Shown piece after piece: positions 6,229-14,856 of a stretch of 14,856 bases of DNA. Numbering within the stretch: the stretch's first letter is position 1; every line of letters starts with the position of its first letter. This DNA is from Pelagophyceae sp. CCMP2097. Taxonomy: Eukaryota; Sar; Pelagophyceae. The position numbers and the translations under genes are program-made. The notes under the pieces are model-generated. The model searched no databases. It was not told where the DNA came from and saw only the letters and a list, made by a program, of their open reading frames with translations. The stretch covers positions 1,148,523 to 1,163,378 of the forward strand of contig MU657164.1 in NCBI GenBank assembly GCA_026770575.1, written 5' to 3'.

Positions 6229-9200
6229 ATGGCGGAAATGCGCGTGCACCGGTGCCGCTTCGCCGAGTGGACGCCCGCGGCGATTGTGGCCGTCGCGGCG
6301 AAGCCGGACTCGGCGGAAGTTTGCCTGGCGCGAGATGATGGAAGTTTTGAACTCATCGACGGAGACTTGCGCTGGACCGCAGTCGAACGCGTGCGTGGCT
6401 GCGTGGCGCGAGGCCCTCGACTGGAGGCAGGCGGCGCGGACTAACGACAGATGCCTCCTCTCGAACGGGCCCTGTCGACGACGACGGCCGCCCGCCGACC
6501 GCCTCCCTGCGCAGGTCGCGGGCCGGCGCGACGTGGTCGCCACTTGTCTGGTCTGGTGCGGCGGCCGGTGGTTCGGCGGCGGTGTGAATGGGATCATCTT
6601 CGAAGTGCGGTTCGACAAAGGTTGTGTGGCAGGTGCGTGCCTTGAAGCGTGATCCGTGGCGTGTACTTTTTCCGTCGTGTTTTACGTGTGCCCAACGCCG
6701 TCCCGGCCGCTCCACGCCTTTTCTGCAGGCGCGGTGGACGCGATGGGCGGCGCGGTGTGGCACCTGGCTCGCGACCCTTTGCAAATGGATAGATTTGCGT
6801 GTGCATGCGACGATGGGACCTTGCGTCTCTTCGCCGCCAACGACTCCGACTTCGGCGCAGTCGACTACGTCGGCGCCCTCCGAGCGGCGACGGGGGCGAA
6901 AGCGCTCTGCGTCGCTTGGTCAGCGGTGCAGAAGCGGCGTCTGCGCGGCGCGATGGGTCTGCGTGGCAACAAGATGGATATCGTACCGTCGCCCCCGTTA
7001 GGTCGGTTCGTCGCCCGTCGTCTTCGCCGGGTGCGACGACGCGACGATTCGGCGCGTGGACGCCTCGACCGGGCACGCGTCGTTGCGGTTGACTCTGGCG
7101 GCAGAGACGGAGAAGCGGATTTTAGTTTGGGCAGTCGCAAATGTGCCAGACGACGACAACTGCACCATCGTCTCCGGCGACTCGGCAGGATGCGTCACAC
7201 TTTGGGACGGGGCGGTCGGGGTGCAGCTGAGGCGATTTCGGCGACACGACGCTGACGTCCTTGCCGTCGTCGCCACGAAGGATACGATTTTTGCCGCGGG
7301 TGTCGATCCAAAGGTGCGTCCTTTTTGCATTCGCGGTCATCGCACCGGCCGAATTTCCGATGGATCTTTGAGAAGTTTCCCAACTCGCGATGGAATCCCC
7401 TTTAGGTCGCCTGCTTCGAGGCCGTCTCTGTCGACGGCGTCGCCCAGTGGGCCTACGCCGCGACGCACCGCGCGCATGTTTTGGACGTGCGCGGGCTGGC
7501 GCTCGTGCGGGGCTGCGTTGGCTTTTGGAAAAGTCAAGTGATTCGTGGGTGGAAGAAAACCACCTGCGCATCGCGGCGGGGCACGGTATGGGCAAAGTGC
7601 GATAGGAGCGGCGGAGCCTTCGAGAGGCGGCTCGAGATGCACGGTTGGGGGTCGTGGCTGGGATGCGTCTGGTTGGAATGCTTCAAAACCACTCGCCACA
7701 GGGACCTCGCCACAGGGACCTCGTCACGGCAACCGTGTCACAGGGACCTGGTCAAAAGGACCTTTGTCACAGGGACCCCGTCACAGGGCCCTGTGCATGG
7801 GGGCCCATCGGCACGGAAACCTATGGAGTTCTGACCTGAGAGACCTCGTCTGATACCTCGTCTGATACCAGAGAGACCTCGTCTGATACCAGAGAGACCC
7901 CTTGTCAGAGGGGCCTCGTCTGATAAGGACCTCTTCAAAGGGCCTTGTCAAACCGCGTCGCGGGGCCCTTGTCACAGCGACCTTTAGACGGTGCGAAAGG
8001 GACCTCGTTCCTGGAAATGTGGACCTTGTCATTGGACTATGTCGCAGGGACCTTTGCACTGGGACCTTGTCACGGCGACTGTGTCACATGGACCTGGTCG
8101 AAGGGATCTTTGTCGCACGGCTCCTTGGCACGGGGATCCCTTGGCACGGGGACCTCGACTCTGGACCTCTCGCCGGATTGAGTCCAGAGGGATTTGAGGC
8201 AAGAGGGACCTCGTCTGATAGGGACCTCTTCAAAGGGCCTTGCCAAGGACCGTCTCGCTGGGCCCTTGTCACAGGGACCTCGTCACAGGGTGGCCTCGTT
8301 GCGGGAAACGTGCCGCGGGGACCTCGTCATTGGACAATGTCACAGGGGCCTTGTTACAGGGTCATTGCCATGGTGACCTTGTCACAGGGACTGGTCAAGG
8401 GGGCGTTGTTCCAGGGACCCTGTGACGGGCCCTCGTCACGAGGACGTCGTGGACTTTTGCCAGAGGGCAGAGCGGCAGCAGGTTTGAGCATTCGAGAGCG
8501 GCTCGAGATGCGCGCCGGGGGAATGCTCGCAAGTGTTGGGACGGGTCCTCCTCGAGTGACGGACACCCCGCCGACGCACGAAATAGGTCAAAACGTCGGA
8601 CGGCAAGTCTTCCCTCGTCTCGGCGGCTCTAGACGCCAAGCTGTGCGTCTACGGCGCTTTACGGTCGGCGAAGCGCCCGACGCGGATCTGGCCCTTTCCG
8701 CATCATGCGATAGTCAACGCGGTGGAAAAATCGCGGCTCCTCGCCGTCAAGCGCGGCGCCCGTCGGAAGACGTGAAATGATCGGCGACACCGGAGAGCAG
8801 TGGGAGGGTTGTTCGAGATGGTTCCTCGACGGAGAAGGCAGCTCTCTGTACAGCTCCAAGAAGGCGGTCGCTCAAGAAGGGTCCCTCTCGCAAAGGCCCT
8901 CCGGAGACCCCTCGAGACAGCTTTTCATTCCCTCTCGACGGTTCCTCTCGAGGCGGTCCCTCTCAACGAGTCCTCTTGACAGCTCTACAGACGGCCCCTC
9001 TCGACGGTCCCTCTCGACGGTCCCTCTCGACACGGTCCCTCTCGATGGCCCCATCGATGGCCCTTTTTGGGCAGCCCTTGATAAACCGTTCCCAGGACCC
9101 GAGGCGGTCCGAAGAGGCACGCCGAAGAGGCGGCCCCTCTTTGGACCCGAGGCGATGCCGAAGAGAGGCGCGGGCCCGCTCCCTCTCGATGGTCGCTCGA

Positions 9201-12158
9201 GGCGGGCCTTGTCGAGGCGGGCCTGCAAGGCGGTGAAGCGGCGGGCTTCTCGAGGGGCCCCCGAGACGGGCCCACGAGAATTACGTGGTCCGCCTTTTTG
9301 ACGGCGGTGCAAGGACTCGGACAAGGCGCAGGGCCAGGCTGTCTTTGAAAGCATCGGCGCGCGTGACCCTTTGAGTCTCCCACAGGAAGTCACTCGACAA
9401 CGTAGGTCTGCCACTCTGACCGCGTCGACGTCTGGTCTTTGCGCGCCGCCGACGCGCCCGAGACGGACGCCGCGTTCGCCCTGGCTCTGCGGATCAAAGC
9501 GCCGGCGCCGCACAATATCGCGTGTTTTGCGATGGGCGACAACGACGAGGGTGCCCTTGTCGCGATTTCCGACGGCGTTTCCAAGACGCGCCTCTTGCAG
9601 CTCGCCTTTCAAGGCGGCGCTTTATCGGCCAAGCTTGTGGAGACGCTGCCCGCGGCCTTGGCTTTGAAGATTTGTGGCAACGTTCTAGTTCTCGTCGAAG
9701 CTGCCAAAGTGACCCTCTACACCATCGACGCATCCACGCTCACGCAGAAGAACTGCGTCGCTTTGGAGGGCCGGCCGCACACGCTCATCGCCGTTTCCGG
9801 AGACCGGGTCGCGGTCGCTCCGTACTGCGGCGAACACATCGTCCTCGTCACAAATGGAGCACCTCTGACCGTCTCCGCGCCGGGCCGCGCATGCGCTCTG
9901 GCGCTGGTCCGCAAGGGCAACGTGTTGGTTTCGGCGACGTCCAAAGGCCACGGCTTTGAAGCGTACAACCCGGCGCCGACTTTGAAAACGAGAGGGCTCT
10001 CTCAAAAGAGGCGACTTTCTGCAAAAAAATGAAAATTCGGATTTCATAAAATCTTGAAAATCGGAAAAGAGGCGACTTTCTCCGATGAGCCGTCGGGGTG
10101 GAAGCTGGACGCTCGATCCCAATGGCAAAGAGTCTCCGATGGCGCAAAACGCGCCGTGGTGCAAATGGCATGGATGGAGCAGCGACGATGTATTCGGGGT
10201 TTCAATCTCTGCCAAACCCGCCGAAGAAAAGGTGAAGGGCCAAAGGCCAGACCCGCTCAAAGACGGCCAAGGCCAAAACACCGGGCAAGCCCGACCCGCG
10301 GGTCTTCAGGGCAAACCCGAACCCGTCGCGACTTCCGCCAAAGGAAGGTCGCTTGGGCGGTCGCTCGGACAATTCCTTGGACAATTCCTTTGAGGGTCCC
10401 AGAGACGGCCCCCCGGTGAAAGTCGCTTTGAAGGCGGTTTCGAAGACGGCCCCTCGGACGATCCTTTCGACAGTCTCTTCGACTGCAGCCCCTTTGCGAC
10501 GTCCCCTGGACGGGCCCTCGGACGGTCCCTCGGACGGTCCCTCGGACGGTCCCTCGGACGGTTGCTGGGATGGTCCCTCTGACGGTCCTTTGGCCGGTCC
10601 TTTTGACAGTTCCTTTCGACATTTCCATTGGAGAGTCCCTTGGAGTGTCCTTTTCCCTTGGAGGGTCCCTCGACAGTCCCTCGACAGTCCCTTGGACGGT
10701 CTCGTGGACGGTCCCGTGGACGGTCCATGGGACGGTCGTTTGGACGGCGGCAGAGACTGCGGCCCCTCTGCTGCGTCCCGCGGGCGGACCCTCGGACGGA
10801 CCCTGCGACGGGCCTTTGAACAGTTCCTTGGGCGGTCCCTTGAGCTTTCTCTCGATGGGTCCTCTAGGACGGTCCCGTGGATGGTCTCTCGGACGGTCGT
10901 TTGGATGGTCCCTCGAACGGTCCCTCGGGCGGTCTCTTCGACGATCCTTCGGACAATTCCTTTGGACTGTTCCTTGGACGGTCCCTTGGGCGGTCTCGGA
11001 CGGTTTCTCTGCGACGTTTTTGGACGGTTCCTTTGGACGGTTCCTTGGAGGGTCCCTTTGATGCCCCTTAAAACCGATCCCTTCGGACGGGCCCTCGTCG
11101 TTCCCTTTGCGGCAGTCCCGCGTAGGGTCCCAAAGGACGGTCCCTTGGGCGGTCGCTCGGCTGCCGTCTCCTCGACTGCGACGCCTCTGTGTCAATCTGG
11201 ATGATCCCTCGGATGGTCCCTTGGGCGGTTCCTTGGGCCGTCCCTTTCGACAGTCCCTTTGAGGGTCCCGGAGATGTGCCCTCTGTGACTGTCGCGTTGA
11301 CAGTGGCCCCTCCCTTGGACGGTCACTCGGCTGCCAGCCCATCGACGGCCTCGATGCGACGTCCCCTGGGCGGGCCCTGGTCGCTTGGACGGGCCCTCTA
11401 TCAAACCATATGGCATCCCGTGCGAGGAAGGGTGAAGGGAACCCTACGTGGGGGCTTGATAGGGCCCTTCAAAGAGGCCTTGCAAGTGACCGTGCAGAGG
11501 CCTTGACCGCCAAAGAGGCCTTGTAGGGAGGGTCGCGCTTTCGATTTGTGCCAAACCCGTGGGTCGCGGGTTTGTGACCGAAGCCGTCTTCGAAGGGTCG
11601 GGCCACGGCCAGACGCGCAGTTATGCGGGGAAGGCAAAAACCCGAAAAGCCCGACCCGCGGGTCTTCAGGGCAAACCCGTCCCTGCTCCTGGGCTCGATT
11701 CCAGCTCGAGGCAGACGCGTGGATGCGTTCAAAATAGGTTTGACGTCACTGCGTTGGCCGCCGGTTCCGCCGACGCGCCAGAGTCGCTCGCCGGCGTCCG
11801 TGCCGCCCTCGCCTCGCTCGCCGGCGCCGTGCGGCACCGCAACGATGCCGCGATTGGGCTGGCCGTCGGGGGGGCTTCTTTAGTGGCCTATTCGCATGGA
11901 TTTATTGCCGTCGTAAACTTGGACGAGGCCCAACCCGCCAAGACGCTGACGTCGCCCGTCAAGTCGCCGAGCAAGAAGAAGGCGGCGGCGGCCTTGAAGA
12001 AAGATGCGAAGGAGGCGCCTCTCTCGACTCGGTACACTCCCCTTTTAGCCGCGGCGTTCCTCTCGCCGGGCGAACTTGTTGTCGCCGAAAACCCGTGGCT
12101 CGCCATCGCGCGGCAACAGACGCTCAAGCCCATCAAGCGCAAGCGCTTCGGCACGTAA
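6229..12158 (+). CDS. UTP4: UTP4/cirhin homologue, SSU processome WD40 protein; eight exons
   Basis: Exons: 6229-6390, 6515-6632, 6729-6925, 7002-7313, 7406-7504, 8587-8745, 9406-9962, 11738-12158 (TAA). The joined frame is 2025 nt, 674 residues, against about 686 for human cirhin. Diagnostic parts are the start MRVHRCRFAEWTPAAI (cirhin has VHRVRF...P.GI), LVWCGGRWFGGGVNGIIFE, AVDAMGGAVWHLA, VNAVEKSRLLAVCHSDRVDVW, and the C-terminus IKRKRFGT (cirhin IKKKKFGT). UTP4 is a tandem WD40-propeller subunit of the t-UTP/UTP-A complex, which in the nucleolus starts small-subunit processome assembly on pre-18S rRNA and aids rDNA transcription. A K-rich loop (SPVKSPSKKK) precedes the last blade. The start could also be the Met at 6238. 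Introns 5, 6 and 7 are long and repeat-filled; introns 1-4 are 76-124 bp. Confidence 0.92.
6391..7405 (+). other. UTP4 short introns 1-4 and their exons
   Basis: Introns: 6391-6514 (GTGCGT...GCAG), 6633-6728 (GTGCGT...GCAG), 6926-7001 (GTGCAG...TTAG), 7314-7405 (GTGCGT...TTAG). For intron 2 an earlier phase-1 GT exists at 6621. The donor at 6633 keeps the same spacing as human cirhin between the NG and GG motifs, so it is preferred. None holds a minisatellite. Confidence 0.82.
7619..7640. repeat. Direct repeat left of array D
   Basis: Begins TTCGAGAGG and ends CGGCTCGAGATGC. The same block, one base shorter, is at 8491-8511. The pair brackets array D inside UTP4 intron 5. Confidence 0.75.
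7690..8450. repeat. Minisatellite array D (UTP4 intron 5), about 14-bp units
   Basis: Plus-strand units are like CACAGGGACCTCGT. The reverse complement (ACGAGGTCCCTGTG) fits the family consensus GGTCCCT-n-GACG, so the array is inverted relative to arrays E and F in the same gene. It has a higher-order structure: blocks starting CCTCGTCTGATA(A/G)GGACC at about 7914 and 8209 align over 200 bp or more. A local CTCGTCTGATACC triplication lies at 7844-7890. Confidence 0.88.
8491..8511. repeat. Direct repeat right of array D
   Basis: Begins TTCGAGAG and ends CGGCTCGAGATGC; partner of 7619-7640, differing by one inserted G. Confidence 0.75.
8746..9405 (+). other. UTP4 intron 6 (660 bp), repeat-filled
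   Basis: Donor GTCAAG after EKSRLLA, acceptor CGTAG before VCHSDRVDVW, phase 0. An in-frame stop (TAG) sits at the acceptor itself, so exon 7 cannot begin earlier. A better-looking GTGAAA at 8772 gives the wrong phase. No gene inside. Confidence 0.75.
8880..9290. repeat. Minisatellite array E (UTP4 intron 6), 13-bp units
   Basis: Most regular at about 8985-9045, with plus-strand unit CCCTCTCGACGGT repeated. It decays rightward into GAGGCGGGCC-type units. Same orientation as arrays B and F. Confidence 0.8.
10199..10325. repeat. Direct repeat left of array F
   Basis: About 130 bp, starting TTTCAATCTCTGCCAAACCCG. It ends with a 33-bp stretch (10287-10319: AAGCCCGACCCGCGGG then TCTTCAGGGCAAACCCG) identical to 11647-11679. 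Confidence 0.8.
10340..11400. repeat. Minisatellite array F (UTP4 intron 7), 12-bp units
   Basis: Plus-strand unit GGTCCCTCGGAC, four near-perfect copies in a row at about 10515-10562. Variants GGTCCCTTGGAC and GGTCCCGTGGAC run to about 11060 and more loosely to 11400. Frames through it on both strands (e.g. 10257-11342 minus, 10353-11204 plus) are artefacts of the 12-bp period. Confidence 0.9.
11539..11685. repeat. Direct repeat right of array F
   Basis: Second copy, starting TTTCGATTTGTGCCAAACCCG. The middle is diverged, and the final 33 bp is exact at 11647-11679. It lies about 55 bp before the exon 8 acceptor. Confidence 0.8.
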
Positions 12159-13476
12159 CGAACTCACGGTTCTGCTCCATCCCCGATGCCGAACGTGGGC
12201 CGCGGGGCTTGGGAAAGGCGGTCTCGGGGACTCGATGGATCCCTGGGAGAGGCAGCAGGGATCCCAAATGGGGCACCACTACCGATCGAACATCCAAGTC
12301 GCAGATTGTCAGCCCGGAGGGACGGGCCCTACAAGGCCCTTTGGACGGTAACTTGCAAGGGCCTGAGGTACTGGTGTCGGTCCCTCGCAGTCGTGCGGCC
12401 CCTCGTCCAGTTGGAGGGCGGCCCTCTCGCACGATGCGCTCCCCTCGTACGAGCCCTTGCCTCGGGGTGCCCTGCGAGGCCTCTTGGTCCCTCGGACGCA
12501 CGCTCTTGAACAAGCCCCGAAGAGGCCTCTGGGCGGTCCGTTGCAAGACGCCTTTTGTTCATCCCTCGAAAAGGGCCCTCGCAAGGCTCCTCGTGCGGGC
12601 CCGTGCTCGTATGGTCTCATCCGTATGGGATTCAGCCGGCCCGCTGGACGATCCCCGATGTCGCTTCGCCTGTGAGTCTTCTTCAAGGCTAGTCAGGGCC
12701 GGCGTCGGCCCAGACGACTCTGGAAGAGACTCTGGAAGAGGCAGCCGGGAATCCCGAGTAGGGAGACCAAATGTGGCACAGTCGCAGTTGCTGCCGATCC
12801 GCGGTTGCTCGCTTAAGATCCACCCTGGGTGGGTTTTGTGTCTCTCGGATCCCAATACAATTGTACCAGGGGCGACGGCCCCAAAGTGTTGCACCACCGC
12901 CAACCGATGAATCTGGCGCCACGGCCATTCGGCGCCGGGAGGCGGTCGGCACAGGCCCGGACCCTTTCGGGCCGGTCATGCACTCGCGGCGCCAAGAACC
13001 CCTTTGCAGCGTTCCAAAGGGTCGGGTGACGGGAGAAGATGGCCTTCCCGGGTCGCGCCTGCATCCTGGGGTGCCCATCAGGAACCGTCGACAAGGAGCG
13101 CCCTCCTCGGCCACGCGAGAGCCCTCCGCCTCGGAACCACGAAAATTGCCATAGTTCCACACGGTTGGACCCACCTAAAACTAACGCCGATTCAAGGATG
13201 CGACCCTTTGCAAATTCTTCGCCGACCGGGCAACGCTGTCTACGGAGAGATCCCCCATGCAAGCAGAATCGGCGCACCCCAAAACCTGCCCTCGGCGAAA
13301 GCTCGTGCTCCATGTCCCGAGCAAGAGAAACGCTGATTAGCAAGATTCCGAGTCGTGAGAGTCAGCTTGGGGCCTGGGCCTGTGGCAGCAGCCGCAACGA
13401 GGCCGCGAGTGCGCCGGCGCCCTCCAGGGGCCCCGCAGGCCGGGGCACCGCGGGCCGACGCCGCGCTGCCGCGGCG
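12159..13476. other. Convergent intergenic region, no gene supported
   Basis: This lies between the stop of UTP4 and the stop of the WD40 gene, which face each other. About 12310-12600 has weak minisatellite-like sequence (GGTCCCTCGCAG, GCGGCCCCTCGTCC). Segments near 12243-12285 and 12727-12778 share a GAGGCAGC(A/C)GGGA(A)TCCC...AAATG(G/T)GGCAC pattern. No open frame here shows a recognisable domain, and no polyadenylation signal of the AATAAA type is visible. Confidence 0.55.
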
Positions 13477-14586
13477 TTAGAGTGCCACGTTCCAGAGCCG
13501 CGCCGTCTTGTCGTAGCTCGCCGTCACGACGCGCTTGCCGTCGGGCGAAAATGCGCAGCTCGAGACAACGCAGGTGTGCCCTTCGAGAGTCACCAGCAGC
13601 ACGCCCGTCTCGGTGTCCCACAGCCGCACCGTCGCGTCGAAGCTCGCCGTCGCGACGCGCGAGCCGTCGGGCGAGAACGCGCAGCTCATGATGACGTTTC
13701 TGTGCCCTCGGAGCGTCGCCTGCAGCGCGCCCGTCATGGCGTTCCACAGCCGCGCCGTCCCATCGCTGCCCGCTGTCACAACGCGCTCGCCGTCGGGCGA
13801 GAACGCGCAGCACACGACTTCGCTACCTTCGAGCACCACCTGCAGCGCGCCAGTCTCGGCGTTCCAGAGCCGCGCCGTCTTGTCGAGGCTCGCCGTCACG
13901 ATGCGCTTGCCATCGGGCGAGAACGCGCAGCCCCAAACGCTGCCGGTGTGCGCCTCGAGCACTATCTGTAGCGCGCCCGTCTCGGTGTCCCAGAGCCGCG
14001 CCGTGTCGTCGTTGCTCGCCGTCACGAGGCGCTTGCTGTCGGGCGAGAACGCGCAGCACATGACAGTGCCTTCGTGCCCCTCGAGCGTTCTCTGCAGCGC
14101 GCCCGTCTCGGCGTCCCAGAGCCGCGCCGTCCCGTCGTTGCTTGCCGTCACGAGGCGCTTGCCGTCGGACGAGAACGCGCAGCTCCGGACGCCACTGGAG
14201 TGCCCCTTGAGCGTGAGCAGCGGCGCGCCTGTCTCGGCGTCCCAGAGCCGCGCCGTGTCGTCTTCGCTCGCCGTCGCGATGCGCTTGCCGCCGGGCGAGA
14301 TCGCGCAGCTGTAGACGCCGCTGGTGTGCCCCTTGAAGATGGCGGCGCCCTTCAAAATTCGGCCCTTCCACCGGTCCTCGAAGACGAGTCTACGCACGGC
14401 CGGCGCCGCGGCCCGCCCAGCTCGAGCGACTCGTGCAGTCACGCAGAGCGCGTGCGGCGAGGCCGCCAGCCGCAGGATAAGCGCGAGGACGTCGCTCAGC
14501 TCAAAGACGTCGAGGACCGGTGCGGCGCCGCCGTCGACGGCGGGGCGCACCTCGAGGGACCGCGGGGTCGCGTCGGCGGCGTCCAT
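13477..14586 (-). CDS. F-box-like plus seven-bladed WD40 repeat protein, intronless
   Basis: 369 residues from ATG 14586 to TAA. Residues about 27-72 (FELSDVLALILRLAASPH...ARVARAGRAA...) look like an F-box-like helical domain. Residues about 80-369 hold seven WD40 blades with the RLW(D/N) tryptophans at 115, 157, 199, 241, 281, 323 and 365, i.e. 42-residue spacing, except blade 5, which is two residues short and lacks the GH dipeptide (LEGSEVVCC). The last blade ends right after RLWNVAL; the missing strand is probably given by GAAIFKGH before blade 1, closing the propeller. F-box/WD40 proteins act as substrate receptors of SCF ubiquitin ligases; that role is inference and depends on the weak F-box. 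The 126-bp DNA repeat is strongly conserved, suggesting recent blade duplication. No introns or minisatellite, unlike its neighbours. Confidence 0.88.
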   Translation of the reverse strand: MDAADATPRSLEVRPAVDGGAAPVLDVFELSDVLALILRLAASPHALCVTARVARAGRAAAPAVRRLVFEDRWKGRILKGAAIFKGHTSGVYSCAISPGGKRIATASEDDTARLWDAETGAPLLTLKGHSSGVRSCAFSSDGKRLVTASNDGTARLWDAETGALQRTLEGHEGTVMCCAFSPDSKRLVTASNDDTARLWDTETGALQIVLEAHTGSVWGCAFSPDGKRIVTASLDKTARLWNAETGALQVVLEGSEVVCCAFSPDGERVVTAGSDGTARLWNAMTGALQATLRGHRNVIMSCAFSPDGSRVATASFDATVRLWDTETGVLLVTLEGHTCVVSSCAFSPDGKRVVTASYDKTARLWNVAL

Positions 14587-14856
14587 CGCGGGGGACGCGC
14601 GGCGCGGCCTGGGAAAAGAGACGCTCCGAGGAGCTCGAGCGCTCGCGACTCGGCGCAGCTGCGGAGGAGGAGTGGGAATGCGCGCCCAATGTTTTTGATA
14701 GCCGTTCCGAAAAGGCTTGGGTCCGTTGCCCTCCGTACATCACTGTTTAAAGTTACTGACTAGAGTAAAGGTCAATTTAAGAACCGGCTAAGCGAAAAAA
14801 AAATCAGCGGCCCGGCGACGCCGTTGTTTGCTGTTTTGACGCTGCCAGGGGACGCG
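14587..14856. other. 5' flank of the WD40 gene, no gene seen
   Basis: Probable promoter and 5' untranslated region of the minus-strand WD40 gene. About 14735-14800 is A/T-richer, with GTTTAAAGTTACTGACTAG and a run of nine A. No coding sequence is supported before the window ends. Confidence 0.4.

Larger units (their letters stand above)
7505..8586 (+). other. UTP4 intron 5 (1082 bp), repeat-filled
   Basis: Donor GTGCGG after DVRGLAL, acceptor AAATAG before VKTSDGKSSLVSAAL, phase 0. The central 760 bp is minisatellite array D, bounded by near-identical direct repeats at 7619-7640 and 8491-8511. No gene. Confidence 0.82.
9963..11737 (+). other. UTP4 intron 7 (1775 bp), repeat-filled
   Basis: Donor GTACAA after GHGFEA, acceptor AAATAG before FDVTALAAGS, phase 2. 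The junction aligns with cirhin VFEFSI. Besides array F it holds a short duplication (ctcaaaagaggcgactttct-like, at about 10001-10020 and 10067-10081) and a pair of direct repeats outside the array. Confidence 0.82.

Noticed and set aside
10079..10200. Possible extra UTP4 exon (frame reading WKLDARSQWQRVSDGAKRAVV)
   Set aside because: Joining 9962 directly to 11738 restores phase and aligns with cirhin. This segment has no matching acceptor and donor pair and no resemblance to UTP4.
10257..11342. 361-codon minus-strand frame of R/G/D/P repeats
   Set aside because: It lies wholly inside UTP4 intron 7 over a 12-bp minisatellite, starts and ends at no gene-like signal, has no domain, and overlaps equally open frames on the other strand.
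817..11400. CRISPR-like array interpretation of the tandem repeats
   Set aside because: Units are contiguous and degenerate with no unique spacers, and they sit inside spliceosomal introns of a eukaryotic genome.
12813..13343. 176-codon minus-strand frame in the convergent intergenic region
   Set aside because: No recognisable domain, no good ATG context, and mixed composition like the surrounding non-coding sequence; transcript data would be needed to revive it.
13039..14314. Long plus-strand frames opposite the WD40 gene
   Set aside because: They mirror the 126-bp WD40 repeat on the other strand; the minus-strand frame has clear WD40 blades and proper start and stop.

Overview
This is a GC-rich nuclear genome window from a eukaryote with many introns. 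It holds two split genes and one intronless gene. A photosynthetic stramenopile (pelagophyte-like, e.g. a relative of Aureococcus or Pelagomonas) fits best. The reasons are a carrier protein starting with a signal peptide whose cleavage region resembles the stramenopile plastid motif (ASAFAP-like, here AAFAAP), GTGCGT-type intron donors, high GC, and a large clean WD40 gene of the sort common in such genomes. The lineage is an inference; the gene identities rest on translated exons that join in frame.

Layout. (1) 449-6072, minus strand: a nine-exon mitochondrial carrier family (SLC25) gene of about 313 residues, closest in motifs to S-adenosylmethionine carriers, with an N-terminal plastid-type presequence. 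(2) 6073-6228: a 156-bp head-to-head promoter region. (3) 6229-12158, plus strand: an eight-exon gene for UTP4/cirhin, a small-subunit processome WD40 protein, 674 residues and apparently complete. (4) 12159-13476: a convergent intergenic region with no convincing gene. (5) 13477-14586, minus strand: an intronless gene of 369 residues with an F-box-like N-terminus and a seven-bladed WD40 propeller. The ends (1-448 and 14587-14856) have no gene I can support.

The most striking feature is in the introns. Every intron of 660 bp or more (three in the carrier gene, three in UTP4) is largely filled by a degenerate minisatellite of about 12-16 bp. The monomers look like variants of one consensus (roughly GGTCCCTCGGAC). 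Each array has its own private version, and orientation flips between introns. Every intron of 376 bp or less lacks such an array. Two arrays are bracketed by short non-array direct repeats. Arrays with a 12-bp period stay open in several frames on both strands and create long false ORFs of R/S/P/G/D-rich peptides; these are not annotated as genes.

The three genes have no obvious shared pathway: metabolite carrier in an organelle membrane, nucleolar pre-rRNA processing, and a possible ubiquitin-ligase adaptor. What links them structurally is the divergent promoter and, for the first two, the shared intron repeat family.
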